Positions 19,139-28,440 of a DNA stretch of 64,000 nt are shown here, in pieces. The stretch's first letter is position 1. Every line of letters starts with the position of its first letter. Below the pieces are notes generated by a model. The model had not been told where the DNA came from. It did not search any database and worked only from the letters and a program-made list of their open reading frames with translations. The stretch is from MWEH01 sp035409945 (GTDB lineage Bacteria > Bacillota > Clostridia > Christensenellales > DTU072). The translations under genes were made by a program, and so were the position numbers. Location of the stretch: positions 1 to 64,000 of the forward strand of contig DAONQC010000006.1 of NCBI GenBank assembly GCA_035409945.1. Reading direction: 5' to 3'.

Positions 19139-19190
19139 TCTTTATTTGAATATGCAGGAAAAGAATTATTGTTAAAGACTGAGTGGCTCC
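19102..19190 (+). repeat. Gene-end echo: nfnB 3' end and one copy
   Basis: AAAAGAATCACTGTTGAAGACAG at the gene end reappears as AAAAGAATTATTGTTAAAGACTG about 50 bp later (19155-19186). Confidence 0.65.
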
Positions 19191-19374
19191 TATCCTTAGC
19201 GCATAGATGTGTAGAGATATTCTAGCTGTAATCTAAACTGCGAGCGATAAAGAATAATAATAAAAGCAAGAAGCATAGGATAAAGGCAGTAAAGGCTTCG
19301 GAGGTAAAATAACTTCAATTCATAAAAATCATTAATAAATTAGATTTGTAAAACGTTTACATGTATATAAAACA

Positions 19375-20784
19375 ATGGAAAAAAAGATATTTAGAGACAA
19401 AAAGGAAAAGTGGTATAGACTAGATTCGTCTGCAGATATGTATACTATGAGTTTATCTAGAGTTACACAAAGTAACTTTAGAATTACTGCCGAAATGAAA
19501 AAAACGGTAGATCCTAATCTTTTACAACAAGCACTAGAAATCACATATACTAGATATCCTTCTTTTAAAGTCCATTTACGCAAAGGACTATTTAGATTCT
19601 ACTTTGAAGAAAATAATAGTAAACCTGTAGTTTTTCCGAGCTCTGGTATATTTATGGAAAACATGGACTTTCGGAAAAACAATAGATATGTCATAAGAGT
19701 TTCTTACTTTGAAAGCAATATAATAGCTGATTATTTCCACGGATTAACCGATGGGACAGGTGCAATAGAGTTTTTTAAAACCCTCATATATACCTACTTA
19801 AAACTCTCTGGGGAAAATATATTAGAAACTGATAATATAAAGGTCCCTGGCTCGGATATAGACCCCGAAGAGATGGAAGATGCGACCGCTAAATATTTTA
19901 AAGACTTTCCTTTAAACGACAAGGCTATTGCTTCAATGACAGGTAAAAACTCCATATACATAAAAGACAAACCACTTGTGCGTCCTGGTTTTGGCGTGAT
20001 TAGAGGCTATGTAGACGCATCTAAGATTAAAGATCTTGCAAAGAAATACGATTGTAGTATAACCGAATATTTAGCCGCATTAGCCTTAATTTCCATTAAC
20101 TCAACATTTGTGAAAAGTGGTGACAAGAAAAACCTCAATGTAATGATTCCGGTCAATTTAAGAAATATTTTTCCTTCAAAGACACTACATAACTTTACAA
20201 CGCTAGTTCGGTGCGAACTTGATCAACATAAAGTTGAGCCTGACATGCAAGCATATGTAGATGTAATAAAGGAAGATTTAAGAAAAGGGGTAGCAGATCA
20301 CGATTTATTAAATAAAAAGTTATCCATTGCAGCACTTATGGCTAAAAAGATATATTTACGCCTTATGCCCAGCATGTTTAAAATGATATTTATAAAAGTT
20401 CCAAAAACTCCACTCATTAGACCAAGGCAATCCCTAATCTTATCAAATCTTGGGATATTTAAAGTACCTGATGATGTGGGGAGACACATAAAGAGTGTAG
20501 CATTTAATGTAAATGTAAGTAGTAAAACTCCCATCAATGTTGGTGTTTTAACGCATAATGGTATTGCCTGCATAAGCTTTACAAACCAGATTTCAAATAC
20601 TGAATTTGAAAGAGAGTTCTTTACTCGTTTAGTGAAAGAAGGCGTAGAGGTTAAAATCTCCTCCAATAACCGTATTGAATCAGATAATCAAGAAAGAAGC
20701 CGTAGAGGAAGAATAGCCATTAAAAAAGATTATTTGATAGAAAAGAAAAACCAGATTATAAAGAAAAAACCCGAAACCAAATAA
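19375..20784 (+). CDS. Condensation-domain-like acyltransferase
   Basis: 469 residues, related to alcohol O-acetyltransferase/PapA-type enzymes of the condensation superfamily. It has a FHGLTDGTGAIEF segment (about residue 122), the HxxxDG active-site pattern, and a later NLRNIFPSKTLHNF segment. These enzymes move acyl groups onto alcohols or amines; the substrate cannot be read from sequence. No Shine-Dalgarno site is visible. The palindrome TGTAAA-ACG-TTTACA (19347-19361) sits 14 bases before the ATG and may be an operator. A C-terminal Lys/Arg-rich tail (about 440-469) is unusual. Confidence 0.7.
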   Translation: MEKKIFRDKKEKWYRLDSSADMYTMSLSRVTQSNFRITAEMKKTVDPNLLQQALEITYTRYPSFKVHLRKGLFRFYFEENNSKPVVFPSSGIFMENMDFRKNNRYVIRVSYFESNIIADYFHGLTDGTGAIEFFKTLIYTYLKLSGENILETDNIKVPGSDIDPEEMEDATAKYFKDFPLNDKAIASMTGKNSIYIKDKPLVRPGFGVIRGYVDASKIKDLAKKYDCSITEYLAALALISINSTFVKSGDKKNLNVMIPVNLRNIFPSKTLHNFTTLVRCELDQHKVEPDMQAYVDVIKEDLRKGVADHDLLNKKLSIAALMAKKIYLRLMPSMFKMIFIKVPKTPLIRPRQSLILSNLGIFKVPDDVGRHIKSVAFNVNVSSKTPINVGVLTHNGIACISFTNQISNTEFEREFFTRLVKEGVEVKISSNNRIESDNQERSRRGRIAIKKDYLIEKKNQIIKKKPETK

Positions 20785-20818
20785 CATAAATTTAGCGTGA
20801 CTCAATAAAGTTGGATTT

Positions 20819-20860
20819 AATACCAGTAATGACTATGTGTTGTTGCTGGTATTTTTATTT
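20819..20860 (+). terminator. Intrinsic terminator after the acyltransferase gene
   Basis: A perfect 8-bp stem AATACCAG (20819-20826)/CTGGTATT (20846-20853), then TTTTATTT. Confidence 0.8.
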
Positions 20861-20982
20861 GCTTATTTTCCAAAACAAATCAATGTCCGCTTTTAGGGAC
20901 GCCCAGTATGTCATAATATTTCTATAGGCTAAATTAGGATTATTTTTCGTAATTAATATATGAAGTTAGCAGGAGGCTTAAA

Positions 20983-21168
20983 ATGAAGAAGATGATAACA
21001 AATGACATTAAAAATGCATTTAATGAATATTATAAAAGGCATAAAAAAGGCGATAAGAGCATAAAAAACATCTTGTTTTTAAGTAGCTTCAATATCTGGA
21101 AAGCAACAACTGGATGTAAAAAACATTTGCTTCTATCAAATGACTTGAAAAATCAATTTATGATGTAA
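20983..21168 (+). CDS. Small protein of unknown function, possibly a truncated gene
   Basis: 61 residues, Lys-rich, with an excellent AGGAGG before the ATG, so translation is likely. Near the 3' end another frame continues with plausible coding (LEKSIYDVNPDIEL), preceded by a TGA, suggesting that a frameshift or deletion shortened a longer gene. No family recognised. Confidence 0.4.
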   Translation: MKKMITNDIKNAFNEYYKRHKKGDKSIKNILFLSSFNIWKATTGCKKHLLLSNDLKNQFMM

Positions 21169-21222
21169 ATCCTGATATAGAGCTAACCATACAATAGTAA
21201 AAAAACTGAAATACACAAAGTA

Positions 21223-21270
21223 GTGTTGCTAACCATCTTACTGGTTACATTCAAACGATATTATACGAGG
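21223..21270 (+). promoter_or_regulatory. Conserved foldable leader, copy A
   Basis: GTGTTGCTAACCAT...TGGTTACATTCAAACGATATTATACGAGG, ending five bases before the ATG. Inner stem TAACCA (21230-21235)/TGGTTA (21242-21247). Shares its sequence with leaders at 22371 and 52778; the outer stem is eroded here. Confidence 0.65.
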
Positions 21271-21275
21271 TAAAA

Positions 21276-22130
21276 ATGAAAAGAAATTTAGATCTTAAAG
21301 CTATGTACGAAAAACATGCTTCTACATATCAAAAAATTATGGGAAAAATAAAAGGTAGAAATGTTGAGTACTATACTGCGAATAGTGAAGACTGGAATGA
21401 AGTTTTGGAAAAAGTAGGCTTTTTTAAAACAGACAATATAGAGGCAGTGATTGCACATAAAGGCTCTAGACCACTGGTAATTCAAATGAAAGAAACTTGC
21501 GAAGATATAGAGCAAGCATTACTACCTTCCATAGGTGATATACTTAGTTTTTCTGGAATAAAAGCCAAATTTGATGGCAATGAATTATCCTTTATGGTTA
21601 ATTACAATATATATGAAAATCTAGTCTTTTTTGATGAGATTGCATTCTACATATTTAGAGGCGATTATAAACTAGATGAAGAGGATGGTGTATATTACAC
21701 TAAAGATGGATTTGTTTATATAAAAGACCTTGGTCGTGCTTCAGCGCTTGGATATGTATATATCCCCGAAGGTGTTAAGTGTATAGTCGATTATGCATTT
21801 TTCGGAAGTAGTTCTCTAGAATTTGTTATTATTCCAAGTAGTGTAGAAAGAATAGGTAGTGCAGCTTTTTTAAATTGTTATAGTTTAAACGCCATTTTTT
21901 ACGAAGGAACAAAAGAAGAGTGGGACCAAGTTACCATAAGCCAAGATGGAACTAGAGATTTTGATGAAGCAAAACTATATTACTACAGCGAGACTGAACC
22001 ACCCCTAAATTCATCCGGTACAGATTATGGTGATAATTATTGGCGATATTCTGAAAAACCACATAGACATAAAAACATAGCCATAGATATAATGCTTGAG
22101 GACATGCCAATAGAAGTTTGGGAAAAATAA
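21276..22130 (+). CDS. Cytoplasmic protein with BspA-type leucine-rich repeats
   Basis: 284 residues, no signal peptide. The N-terminal about 140 residues are of unknown family. Residues about 150-215 hold LRR_5/BspA-type repeats (GYVYIPEGVKCIVDYAFFGS..., VIIPSSVERIGSAAFLNC) followed by a FYEGTKEEWDQV segment typical of these proteins. It shares the conserved leader with the HipA-like kinase gene just downstream, suggesting common control. Function unknown. Confidence 0.7.
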   Translation: MKRNLDLKAMYEKHASTYQKIMGKIKGRNVEYYTANSEDWNEVLEKVGFFKTDNIEAVIAHKGSRPLVIQMKETCEDIEQALLPSIGDILSFSGIKAKFDGNELSFMVNYNIYENLVFFDEIAFYIFRGDYKLDEEDGVYYTKDGFVYIKDLGRASALGYVYIPEGVKCIVDYAFFGSSSLEFVIIPSSVERIGSAAFLNCYSLNAIFYEGTKEEWDQVTISQDGTRDFDEAKLYYYSETEPPLNSSGTDYGDNYWRYSEKPHRHKNIAIDIMLEDMPIEVWEK

Positions 22131-22262
22131 TTGCTTTAGTTAGGAAGGGAAGACAGATTCTGACCTCTTCGGAGTGAAAAATAACAGATAGTTTAGCATT
22201 AAAAAAGACGGTTTGTAATGCCAAGATTGGTATGGGAAAACAACAAATTAGATGTAGGATGA
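22104..22262 (+). repeat. Gene-end echo after the LRR gene
   Basis: The gene end from 22104 (ATGCCAATAGAAGTTTGGGA) is matched from 22218 (ATGCCAAGATTGGTATGGGA), continuing diverged through TTTAGTTAGGA/TTAGATGTAGGA. Period about 114 bp. Confidence 0.6.
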
Positions 22263-22370
22263 AAAATACAGTTTATCTGCCAGAATCATTATTTAGAGAA
22301 CTTAATTGATGTTTTTCTAAAAGGTTCATTTAATTGTATAATCTAAGGGAAGGATTCAAAATAAATATAT

Positions 22371-22421
22371 AATGTTACTAACCATATACACTGGTTAAAT
22401 TCAAAAACATTATTATACGAG
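22371..22421 (+). promoter_or_regulatory. Conserved foldable leader, copy B
   Basis: Outer stem AATGTT (22371-22376)/AACATT (22406-22411), inner stem TAACCA (22379-22384)/TGGTTA (22392-22397), then TATTATACGAG six bases before the ATG. Confidence 0.7.
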
Positions 22422-22427
22422 AAACAT

Positions 22428-23336
22428 ATGATTGATTTTACAAATTGCAAATTATTATATAAAGCATATAGCGGTGCTAATGGAAAGAAAATCTCCATAG
22501 AGTACGAAGGACAGCAATATATGCTAAAATTCCCACTTCGTGTAAAAAATATGGCAACGCAATTGTCATATAGTAACAGTTGTTACAGTGAACATATCGG
22601 AAGTAGTATATTTAATATGCTTGGAGTCCAAGCTCAAGAAACTATACTTGGCACATATTTGGTTGGTGATAAAACAAGATTAGTTTGCGCTTGTTTAGAT
22701 TTCACGGGTGATAACAAGCACTTCTATGATTTTTGTGCCATTAAAAACACGGTACTTGATTCTACGACAAGTGGAACTAGTACAGATCTTTATGACATTA
22801 TAGATACTATCGAAAAGCAAAAATATGTAGACCCTATTTGTTTATCGGAACATTTTTGGAATATGTTTGTAGTAGATGCTTTTCTTGGTAATTTTGATCG
22901 TCATAACTGCAACTGGGGCTTTTTGATAGATGAAAAGACTGGCGAAACAACAATCGCCCCTGTAATTGATTGTGGTAGTTGTTTGTTATCACAAGCTGAT
23001 GAAAGAATTATGACAAAAATTATGACCAATGAAGATGAACTAAATGCGCGTATTTTCACATTTCCTACTTCAGCTATTAAGCAAAATGGAAGAAAACTTA
23101 ATTATTATGATTTTTTAACATCTACAGAAATTATAGATTGTCTTAATGCAGTTAATCGTATTGTGCCTCGGATTGATTTAGGACAAATTAATGAGTTTAT
23201 AGACAACATTGATGGAACCTCTTCACCTCAAAAGGAGTTTTATAAATATTACCTAAACGCTCGTTATGATAACATCCTAGTTCCTGCGTATGAGTTCGCA
23301 AAGGCGCAAGATAGAGGCCCATCTTTAGGTCGATAA
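22428..23336 (+). CDS. HipA/CtkA-type protein kinase
   Basis: 302 residues. The kinase-like fold shows the catalytic-loop signature GNFDRHNCNWGF (about residue 163) and a DFG-like VIDCGSCL (about 182), as in HipA and the short Helicobacter CtkA kinases. The N-terminal part has the KFPLRVKN lysine region. CtkA-type proteins are stand-alone Ser/Thr kinases, while HipA needs HipB. No HipB-like gene is adjacent, so CtkA-like is favoured. It is preceded by leader copy B and lies in a toxin-like island. Confidence 0.75.
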   Translation: MIDFTNCKLLYKAYSGANGKKISIEYEGQQYMLKFPLRVKNMATQLSYSNSCYSEHIGSSIFNMLGVQAQETILGTYLVGDKTRLVCACLDFTGDNKHFYDFCAIKNTVLDSTTSGTSTDLYDIIDTIEKQKYVDPICLSEHFWNMFVVDAFLGNFDRHNCNWGFLIDEKTGETTIAPVIDCGSCLLSQADERIMTKIMTNEDELNARIFTFPTSAIKQNGRKLNYYDFLTSTEIIDCLNAVNRIVPRIDLGQINEFIDNIDGTSSPQKEFYKYYLNARYDNILVPAYEFAKAQDRGPSLGR

Positions 23337-23723
23337 ATATGCTTTTTGCACATTGATTTACTAGGGATAAATTTAAGTTATTCAAAGTCTTAAAAACTGT
23401 TTTGATGTGTTTATATAAAGGTTAAACAAACGGATTCACATTTGCTAATAAAAAGTGTCTATTTTATCTAACATTTCCAAAAGGTCACGCGCTGAGTAGT
23501 GCTGGAAGACATCATACTAGAACTGCATCCGTTGGAGTATTTAAGATTAGAGGTAAATGCCGATTTTTATGAAAGCGCTTTGGAATAAGTATTAATAACT
23601 CACTTGCGAAAGTTTCTTCAGGATTAGAAGTTTATCCTTCGGTAACAAGTACGCGGAAGGATGATGAATATAAGATTTTTTGGTAGTAAAAGTCTTACTT
23701 TTTTGGTAATAGCCAGTTATAAT
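23337..23723. other. Intergenic region with promoter of the next gene and a possible gene remnant
   Basis: No intact gene. Around 23515-23588 a short open stretch reads LELHPLEYLRLEVNADFYESALE before a stop and may be a gene remnant. TTACTT (23695-23700) and TATAAT (23718-23723), 17 bp apart, form a promoter for the DUF4143 gene. Confidence 0.45.
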
Positions 23724-23742
23724 GCTAGTAGAAGGAGCTCTA

Positions 23743-24996
23743 ATGAGTACTATAAATTATAGAAAAAGAATAATAGAATCTCAAATTATTAAAAAGATGT
23801 CATACAGTGGTGGCATCGTCATTGAAGGTACCAAATGGGTTGGAAAGTCGACTACAGCCAGTATCTTTGCTAATACAGTTATAAAACTAAAAGATCAGTT
23901 GATGAAAAAGAAATATCAAATTCTAGCTACCATATCAAAAGATGATGTATTGGAAGGTGAAAAGCCTATATTATTTGCCGAATGGCAAGAAGTTCCTGAA
24001 ATTTGGGACTTTATCAGGCTCGATATTGATGATAATAGTTACAAAGGAGCATATCTTTTAACAGGCTCAACAAAAAAACAAAGTGTAAAAACTGCTCATA
24101 CAGGAACGGGAAGGATAAATTCGATTTATATGCGTCCTATGAGTTTATATGAAAGTGGTGAATCTAGTGGTTTAATTTCTTTAAAGAGTTTATTTTCAAA
24201 ACCACAACTATCTCCAGTTATGTCTAATGTTACAATCGATGATATAGCGCATTATATTTGCAGAGGAGGATGGCCTGGAAGTTTGGATTTGAATGAAGAG
24301 CTGCAGTTAGAGGTTCCTAAGGATTTACTTGAAACTATTATTACAAGAGATGTTGATGAAGTTGATGGAGTAAGCAAAGACAAAGAGAAATTAAGAAAAA
24401 TAATTAAAAGCTATGCAAGAAACATTTCCACATTAGCCACAAACTCAACGATTTATAAAGATCAGTCCTATGAAGATATTGTAAATGCCAAGACTTTCGA
24501 TGCATATATGAGTGCGTTAAAAAGATTATATATCGTGGAAGATGTTTTACCGTGGTCACCAAACATTAGAAGTTCTGCTAGACTTAGAAAAGGTGTAAAA
24601 AAACAATTTGTAGATCCTAGTATTGCAGTTGCAGCTTTAGGATTATCGCCGAATAGATTGAAAAAAGATTTTGAAACATTTGGCTTTTTATTTGAATCTA
24701 TTGCAACAAGAGACATTAGAGTGTATGCAGAGGAAATGGGTGGAACGGTTTATTACTATAATGATACGACTGGTCTTGAAGTTGATTTGATTGTTGAGTT
24801 AAAAGACGGAAGTTGGTGTGGAATTGAAGTCAAATTAGGAGAAAATGAGGTTGAAAAAGCAAGTAGTAATCTAAAAAAACTAGCAAATTTATCTACTGCG
24901 AAACCATCCTTTCTTATTATATTAACAAATACAAAAATGGCTTATCAAAGACCAGATGGCGTTTATGTAATTCCTCTTGGCTGTCTAAAACCTTAA
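23743..24996 (+). CDS. DUF4143/AAA_14 family ATP-binding protein
   Basis: 417 residues. Walker A GTKWVGKSTT (about 31), Walker-B-like LFAEWQEVP (about 78), a TGSTKKQ segment, and a C-terminal DUF4143 nuclease-like core (EVDLIVELKDGSWCGIEVK, about 343). ATG 23743 is chosen over 23722 because AAGGAG lies just before it and the upstream ATG overlaps the -10 box. It is quite divergent from the other two family members here. Role unknown; the family has been viewed both as housekeeping ATPases and as defence or addiction-like genes. Confidence 0.8.
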   Translation: MSTINYRKRIIESQIIKKMSYSGGIVIEGTKWVGKSTTASIFANTVIKLKDQLMKKKYQILATISKDDVLEGEKPILFAEWQEVPEIWDFIRLDIDDNSYKGAYLLTGSTKKQSVKTAHTGTGRINSIYMRPMSLYESGESSGLISLKSLFSKPQLSPVMSNVTIDDIAHYICRGGWPGSLDLNEELQLEVPKDLLETIITRDVDEVDGVSKDKEKLRKIIKSYARNISTLATNSTIYKDQSYEDIVNAKTFDAYMSALKRLYIVEDVLPWSPNIRSSARLRKGVKKQFVDPSIAVAALGLSPNRLKKDFETFGFLFESIATRDIRVYAEEMGGTVYYYNDTTGLEVDLIVELKDGSWCGIEVKLGENEVEKASSNLKKLANLSTAKPSFLIILTNTKMAYQRPDGVYVIPLGCLKP

Positions 24997-25153
24997 GCTT
25001 TTTAAGCAAAGACTTGCATGATTTAAGTTCTTTCTATTCTTGGTTATACATTTTAAACAATTTGTTCGAAGAGTTTTATAGAATCTACAAAGATTGATAT
25101 TAAGCCACTTTATTACAAAATAATATTAAACAGGCAATATTTTAAAGTTCAAC

Positions 25154-25182
25154 TTGAAAATAATGCCGATATGTAGTAGTAT
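25154..25182 (+). promoter_or_regulatory. Promoter of the third DUF4143 gene
   Basis: TTGAAA (25154-25159), 17-bp spacer, TAGTAT (25177-25182), followed by AGGAGG before the ATG at 25206. Confidence 0.5.
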
Positions 25183-25205
25183 AGATTTAGTCAGGAGGTA
25201 ATCAA

Positions 25206-26378
25206 ATGATAAATAGAGATATGTCTAACAAATTAACAAATCTTGCTAAACAAGTGCCTGTTGTAACAATAATTGGACCTAGACAGTCGGGGAAAACGAC
25301 TTTAGTAAAAAATGTTTTTCCTGAATACAATTATGTCAACTTGGAGGATCCTGTTAATAGAATGTTAGCAAAAGAAGATTATAAAGGTTTTTTTGCAACA
25401 TACAAGGAGCCAATCATTATAGATGAAGTTCAAAGAGTTCCCGAACTCCTTTCGGCAATACAAGTTATGGTCGATGAGGACAGAGGGAAAAAAGGTCGCT
25501 TTATACTTACGGGTAGCCATCAACCAAGCTTACAAAGAGGAATTGCACAATCCTTGGCAGGTAGAACCAGTATTTTAACATTACTTCCTTTAAGTATGAA
25601 CGAACTTGCAGAGGCAGGACTATTAGACGATTTATCCATTGATAAATTGCTATTAAGAGGTTTTATGCCAGAACTGTATACGGAAGGCTCAAGAGATCCT
25701 ATCGTTTATTACCGAGATTATTTAAATACTTATGTTGAAAAAGATTTGCGAGAAATGTTAGAAATTAAGAATTTAGATAAGTTTTTAAGGTTTTTAATTT
25801 TACTTGCAGGCAGGGTTGGGCAGGTGATTAATTTATCTGCTATGTCAGGAGAGGTAGGTGTATCATCTACGACATTATCTGAATGGCTATCCGTGCTTGA
25901 AGCTTCTTATGTAGTGTATAAATTAAAGCCATATTTTTCAAATATTACAAAACAGCAAATCAAATCACCGAAAATTTATTTTACAGAAGTTGGTTTGGCA
26001 TCCTATCTTTTAGGAATAGAAACAGAAAATCAGGTAAACCGCGATCCACTACGAGGAAATCTTTTTGAAAATTTAATTGTTTCAGAGGTTTTAAAGTCAA
26101 GGCTAAATCAAAACCGAAACCCAAATATCTATTATATGCGAACTGCTAAAGGTGTTGAGGTGGATTTGATTTTGAAAAAAGAGGAAAAACTATATCCATT
26201 TGAAATAAAGACATCAATGACACCTAATAAATCATTTTCAAGACATTTATTGTCATTTGTTGAAGCAGAAGAGAATGCCCAAAAACCAAGAATTATTTAC
26301 ATAGGACAATCTTACTTCCAATTCAATGGTGTTGAATATGTTAATTATAAGGATTTGAAAAAGCTTTTAAGTGATTAA
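25206..26378 (+). CDS. DUF4143/AAA_14 family ATP-binding protein
   Basis: 390 residues with all family motifs: Walker A GPRQSGKTT (about 24), Walker B IIIDEVQRVPELL (about 71), TGSHQPSL sensor (about 101), a DUF4143 helix bundle, and the nuclease-like GVEVDLILKKEEKLYPFEIK core split over residues 317-337. An AGGAGG site supports the start. It is closer to the 12287 protein than to the 23743 protein. Together with the neighbouring DUF4143 gene, the kinase and Fic it forms an accessory island. Confidence 0.85.
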   Translation: MINRDMSNKLTNLAKQVPVVTIIGPRQSGKTTLVKNVFPEYNYVNLEDPVNRMLAKEDYKGFFATYKEPIIIDEVQRVPELLSAIQVMVDEDRGKKGRFILTGSHQPSLQRGIAQSLAGRTSILTLLPLSMNELAEAGLLDDLSIDKLLLRGFMPELYTEGSRDPIVYYRDYLNTYVEKDLREMLEIKNLDKFLRFLILLAGRVGQVINLSAMSGEVGVSSTTLSEWLSVLEASYVVYKLKPYFSNITKQQIKSPKIYFTEVGLASYLLGIETENQVNRDPLRGNLFENLIVSEVLKSRLNQNRNPNIYYMRTAKGVEVDLILKKEEKLYPFEIKTSMTPNKSFSRHLLSFVEAEENAQKPRIIYIGQSYFQFNGVEYVNYKDLKKLLSD

Positions 26379-26882
26379 ACGTTAATCTAGCGGATAAAAG
26401 AATTTTGGTTATATTCCTAATAGCCTCTGCTGTGGGCAGGCTAAACTCGTCGTGATATGGACTGAACTAGTTCTCAAATTAGGATCGAGAACTTTGGGAA
26501 TCTAATCCGAGAGCCTGTCATGGTTAATACTAGTCACCTCTCTAAATATTGAGTGCTTTTTACGAAGGTTGTTTTAAGTCTATAAATGATAAATTGATAG
26601 AGTTATTTTTACAATTCCACAAAAGTAAAAAATCAGTCGAGGCATTTCGATTATCAGTAAGAATTCCAGAAATGCTATATCCATTAAAGAAAACACTATT
26701 TGTGTTACAATTTCATTTCCCAGAATAAATGAAGTGGCGATAAATGGGGTGATAAACGGGGTGATAAAGTGGGTGATAAACGGCCATAACGGGCAATGTA
26801 ATGCACTGAATGGGCAATAAACAGGCGATAAGGTGGGTAATAAAGGCGGTAATAAGTGGGGTTATAAAAACGTGGATAGAAA
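26379..26882. other. Intergenic region with a GDK-linker gene remnant
   Basis: At 26736-26789 the plus strand reads GDKWGDKRGDKVGDKRP then stop, a 12-base tandem repeat matching the GDK linkers of AlbA_2/winged-helix DNA-binding proteins; more degenerate units run to about 26875. Just upstream (about 26575-26728) is a short open stretch ending LYPLKKTLFVLQFHFPE. I read this as the eroded 3' end of a lost gene. Nothing else recognised. Confidence 0.45.
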
Positions 26883-27800
26883 CTAATTAGATAGGCCAAA
26901 TTTAACAAGTAGGTCATTGAATGTGTCTTGTCCATCAAGGCAGGTATCAATCAAATAGTTTCGGTCTTTTTTCCAGTTTGAAAAGCCTCGATAATAATAT
27001 GATTTTTTAACATCTTCTATTATGAAAGGAACAATATTAAATCTTAGACATTCTTTGAATGCAATAAGCCTGCCAACTCTTCCGTTTCCATCCTGGAAAG
27101 GATGAATATATTCAAAATCAGCATGGAAGGAAATGATATCATTAATGGCGATTTCTTGAAGTGAGTTATATTCTGTAAGAAGTTTTTGCATCTCGGAAGC
27201 TACATTTTTAGGGTGCGTGGTTTCTCTACCTCCTACGACATTAGGCAGCTTTTTATAATCTCCTACAGCAAACCATTCTAGATATGAGTCTTTGGTGTTT
27301 TGCTTTAGAATGAGATGAAGTTTTTTTATTATATCTTCCGTTAAGATATCTTCTGCATGGTCAATACAATAATCTATAGCACGAAAGTGGTTATAAGTTT
27401 CAATGATATCATCAACAGGAATGTATTCGTCTTTATCGATATTAATTGTACTAGTTTCAAAAATCAATCTAGTCTGTTTTTCAGAAAGCTTACTTCCTTC
27501 AATATGATTTGAATTGTAGGTCATAAGAATTTGGAGTTCGTGATAAACACCTCCAGAAATTTTAGCGTCTTTTTCATCTCGTAATGTCTGCAGTAATACA
27601 TTGTCTGATTTGTATTGAATAAGATCTTCAATCTTACAGCCTAAGAATGTTGCTATACGATTCATTACATGACTAGCAATTTTTTCTCCCTTAGCCATTT
27701 TAGCGATGGTTCTAGAAGAAATGCCAAGCATAGTAACTAAATCAGATTTCGTTAGATTTTTTGCTGCAAGAAGTTTTTCCAACTTATTATATGAATACAT
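26883..27800 (-). CDS. Class II Fic-domain protein with N-terminal helix-turn-helix
   Basis: 305 residues. Residues about 1-65 form an XRE-like helix-turn-helix (LTKSDLVTMLGISSRTIAKM). An inhibitory-helix motif SNHIEG ([S/T]xxxE[G/N]) lies at about 95-100, before the Fic core, marking a class II, self-inhibited enzyme. The catalytic motif HPFQDGNGRVGR (about 213-224) is perfect. Fic enzymes usually AMP-ylate target proteins. ATG 27798-27800 is preferred to 27806 because GGAG directly abuts the latter. Direct and inverted AAGTAAAGAT sites upstream suggest the protein regulates its own gene. Confidence 0.85.
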   Translation of the reverse strand: MYSYNKLEKLLAAKNLTKSDLVTMLGISSRTIAKMAKGEKIASHVMNRIATFLGCKIEDLIQYKSDNVLLQTLRDEKDAKISGGVYHELQILMTYNSNHIEGSKLSEKQTRLIFETSTINIDKDEYIPVDDIIETYNHFRAIDYCIDHAEDILTEDIIKKLHLILKQNTKDSYLEWFAVGDYKKLPNVVGGRETTHPKNVASEMQKLLTEYNSLQEIAINDIISFHADFEYIHPFQDGNGRVGRLIAFKECLRFNIVPFIIEDVKKSYYYRGFSNWKKDRNYLIDTCLDGQDTFNDLLVKFGLSN

Positions 27801-27811
27801 ACGCATCTCCT

Positions 27812-27875
27812 ATCTTTACTTATTACACCATAAATCCATCAAAAAGTAAAGATTTTAATACCCGTAAGTAAAGAT
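27812..27875 (-). promoter_or_regulatory. Probable operator sites of the Fic gene
   Basis: AAGTAAAGAT occurs at 27844-27853 and 27866-27875 (22-bp period, two helical turns) and inverted as ATCTTTACTT at 27812-27821, immediately before the gene. Confidence 0.55.
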
Positions 27876-28440
27876 TGAGTAATAAAAGCGAAGTGTGATA
27901 CAACAAAAAACGGATAGTTGTTGTGGAGCATATGTAATTGAGGATTTATGGTTTACTTTATAGTATACTTTTGCACATTTATAGGATACTTTATGGTATA
28001 CTTTTGCCTATTTATAGTATACTTTTGAGATATAATGGGGTGCTGACAAAAATGGCTGCTGGCAAGTTTTAGAGTAATGACATCAAAGCTTAGAAAATCG
28101 CTAAACACTGGAATGAAAAGTCTCTAAACACTGGAATTACATTGTTATGGCACTGTGAAATGCGGATTTTTTGAAAGTAATACAAAGTGTAAAAACTTTT
28201 TGTGTCTACTTTACTTGACTGCTATACAACTGGTCATCAAACCGAACGGAAAGTGGAAATCTGACCGAATGAAAAACGGAAATCTGACCGAATATCCGTT
28301 CTTTATGTAAATTGATCGCGTTAGAATGCAGTTTTAGAAAGTAAAGCTTGTAAAAACATGAAAGCGATATTATGCCATATAGACACCGTAGAATGCTAGA
28401 GGCATTCTAGTTAAGATGGAAGGAAAGTGCGATCGATATC
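27876..28440. other. Intergenic region with three kinds of short tandem repeats
   Basis: TTTATRGTATACTTTTG occurs three times (about 27957, 27990, 28011); CTAAACACTGGAAT twice (about 28101-28136); GGAAATCTGACCGAAT twice (about 28254-28292). The spacing and codon content (QKYTI-, KRKSDR-like) resemble linkers of winged-helix DNA-binding proteins, so these may be gene remnants. No intact gene seen. Confidence 0.4.

Noticed and set aside
19347..19361. Catabolite-repression (cre) site
   Set aside because: The TGTAAA/TTTACA arms are one base too far apart for the cre consensus; kept only as a possible operator.
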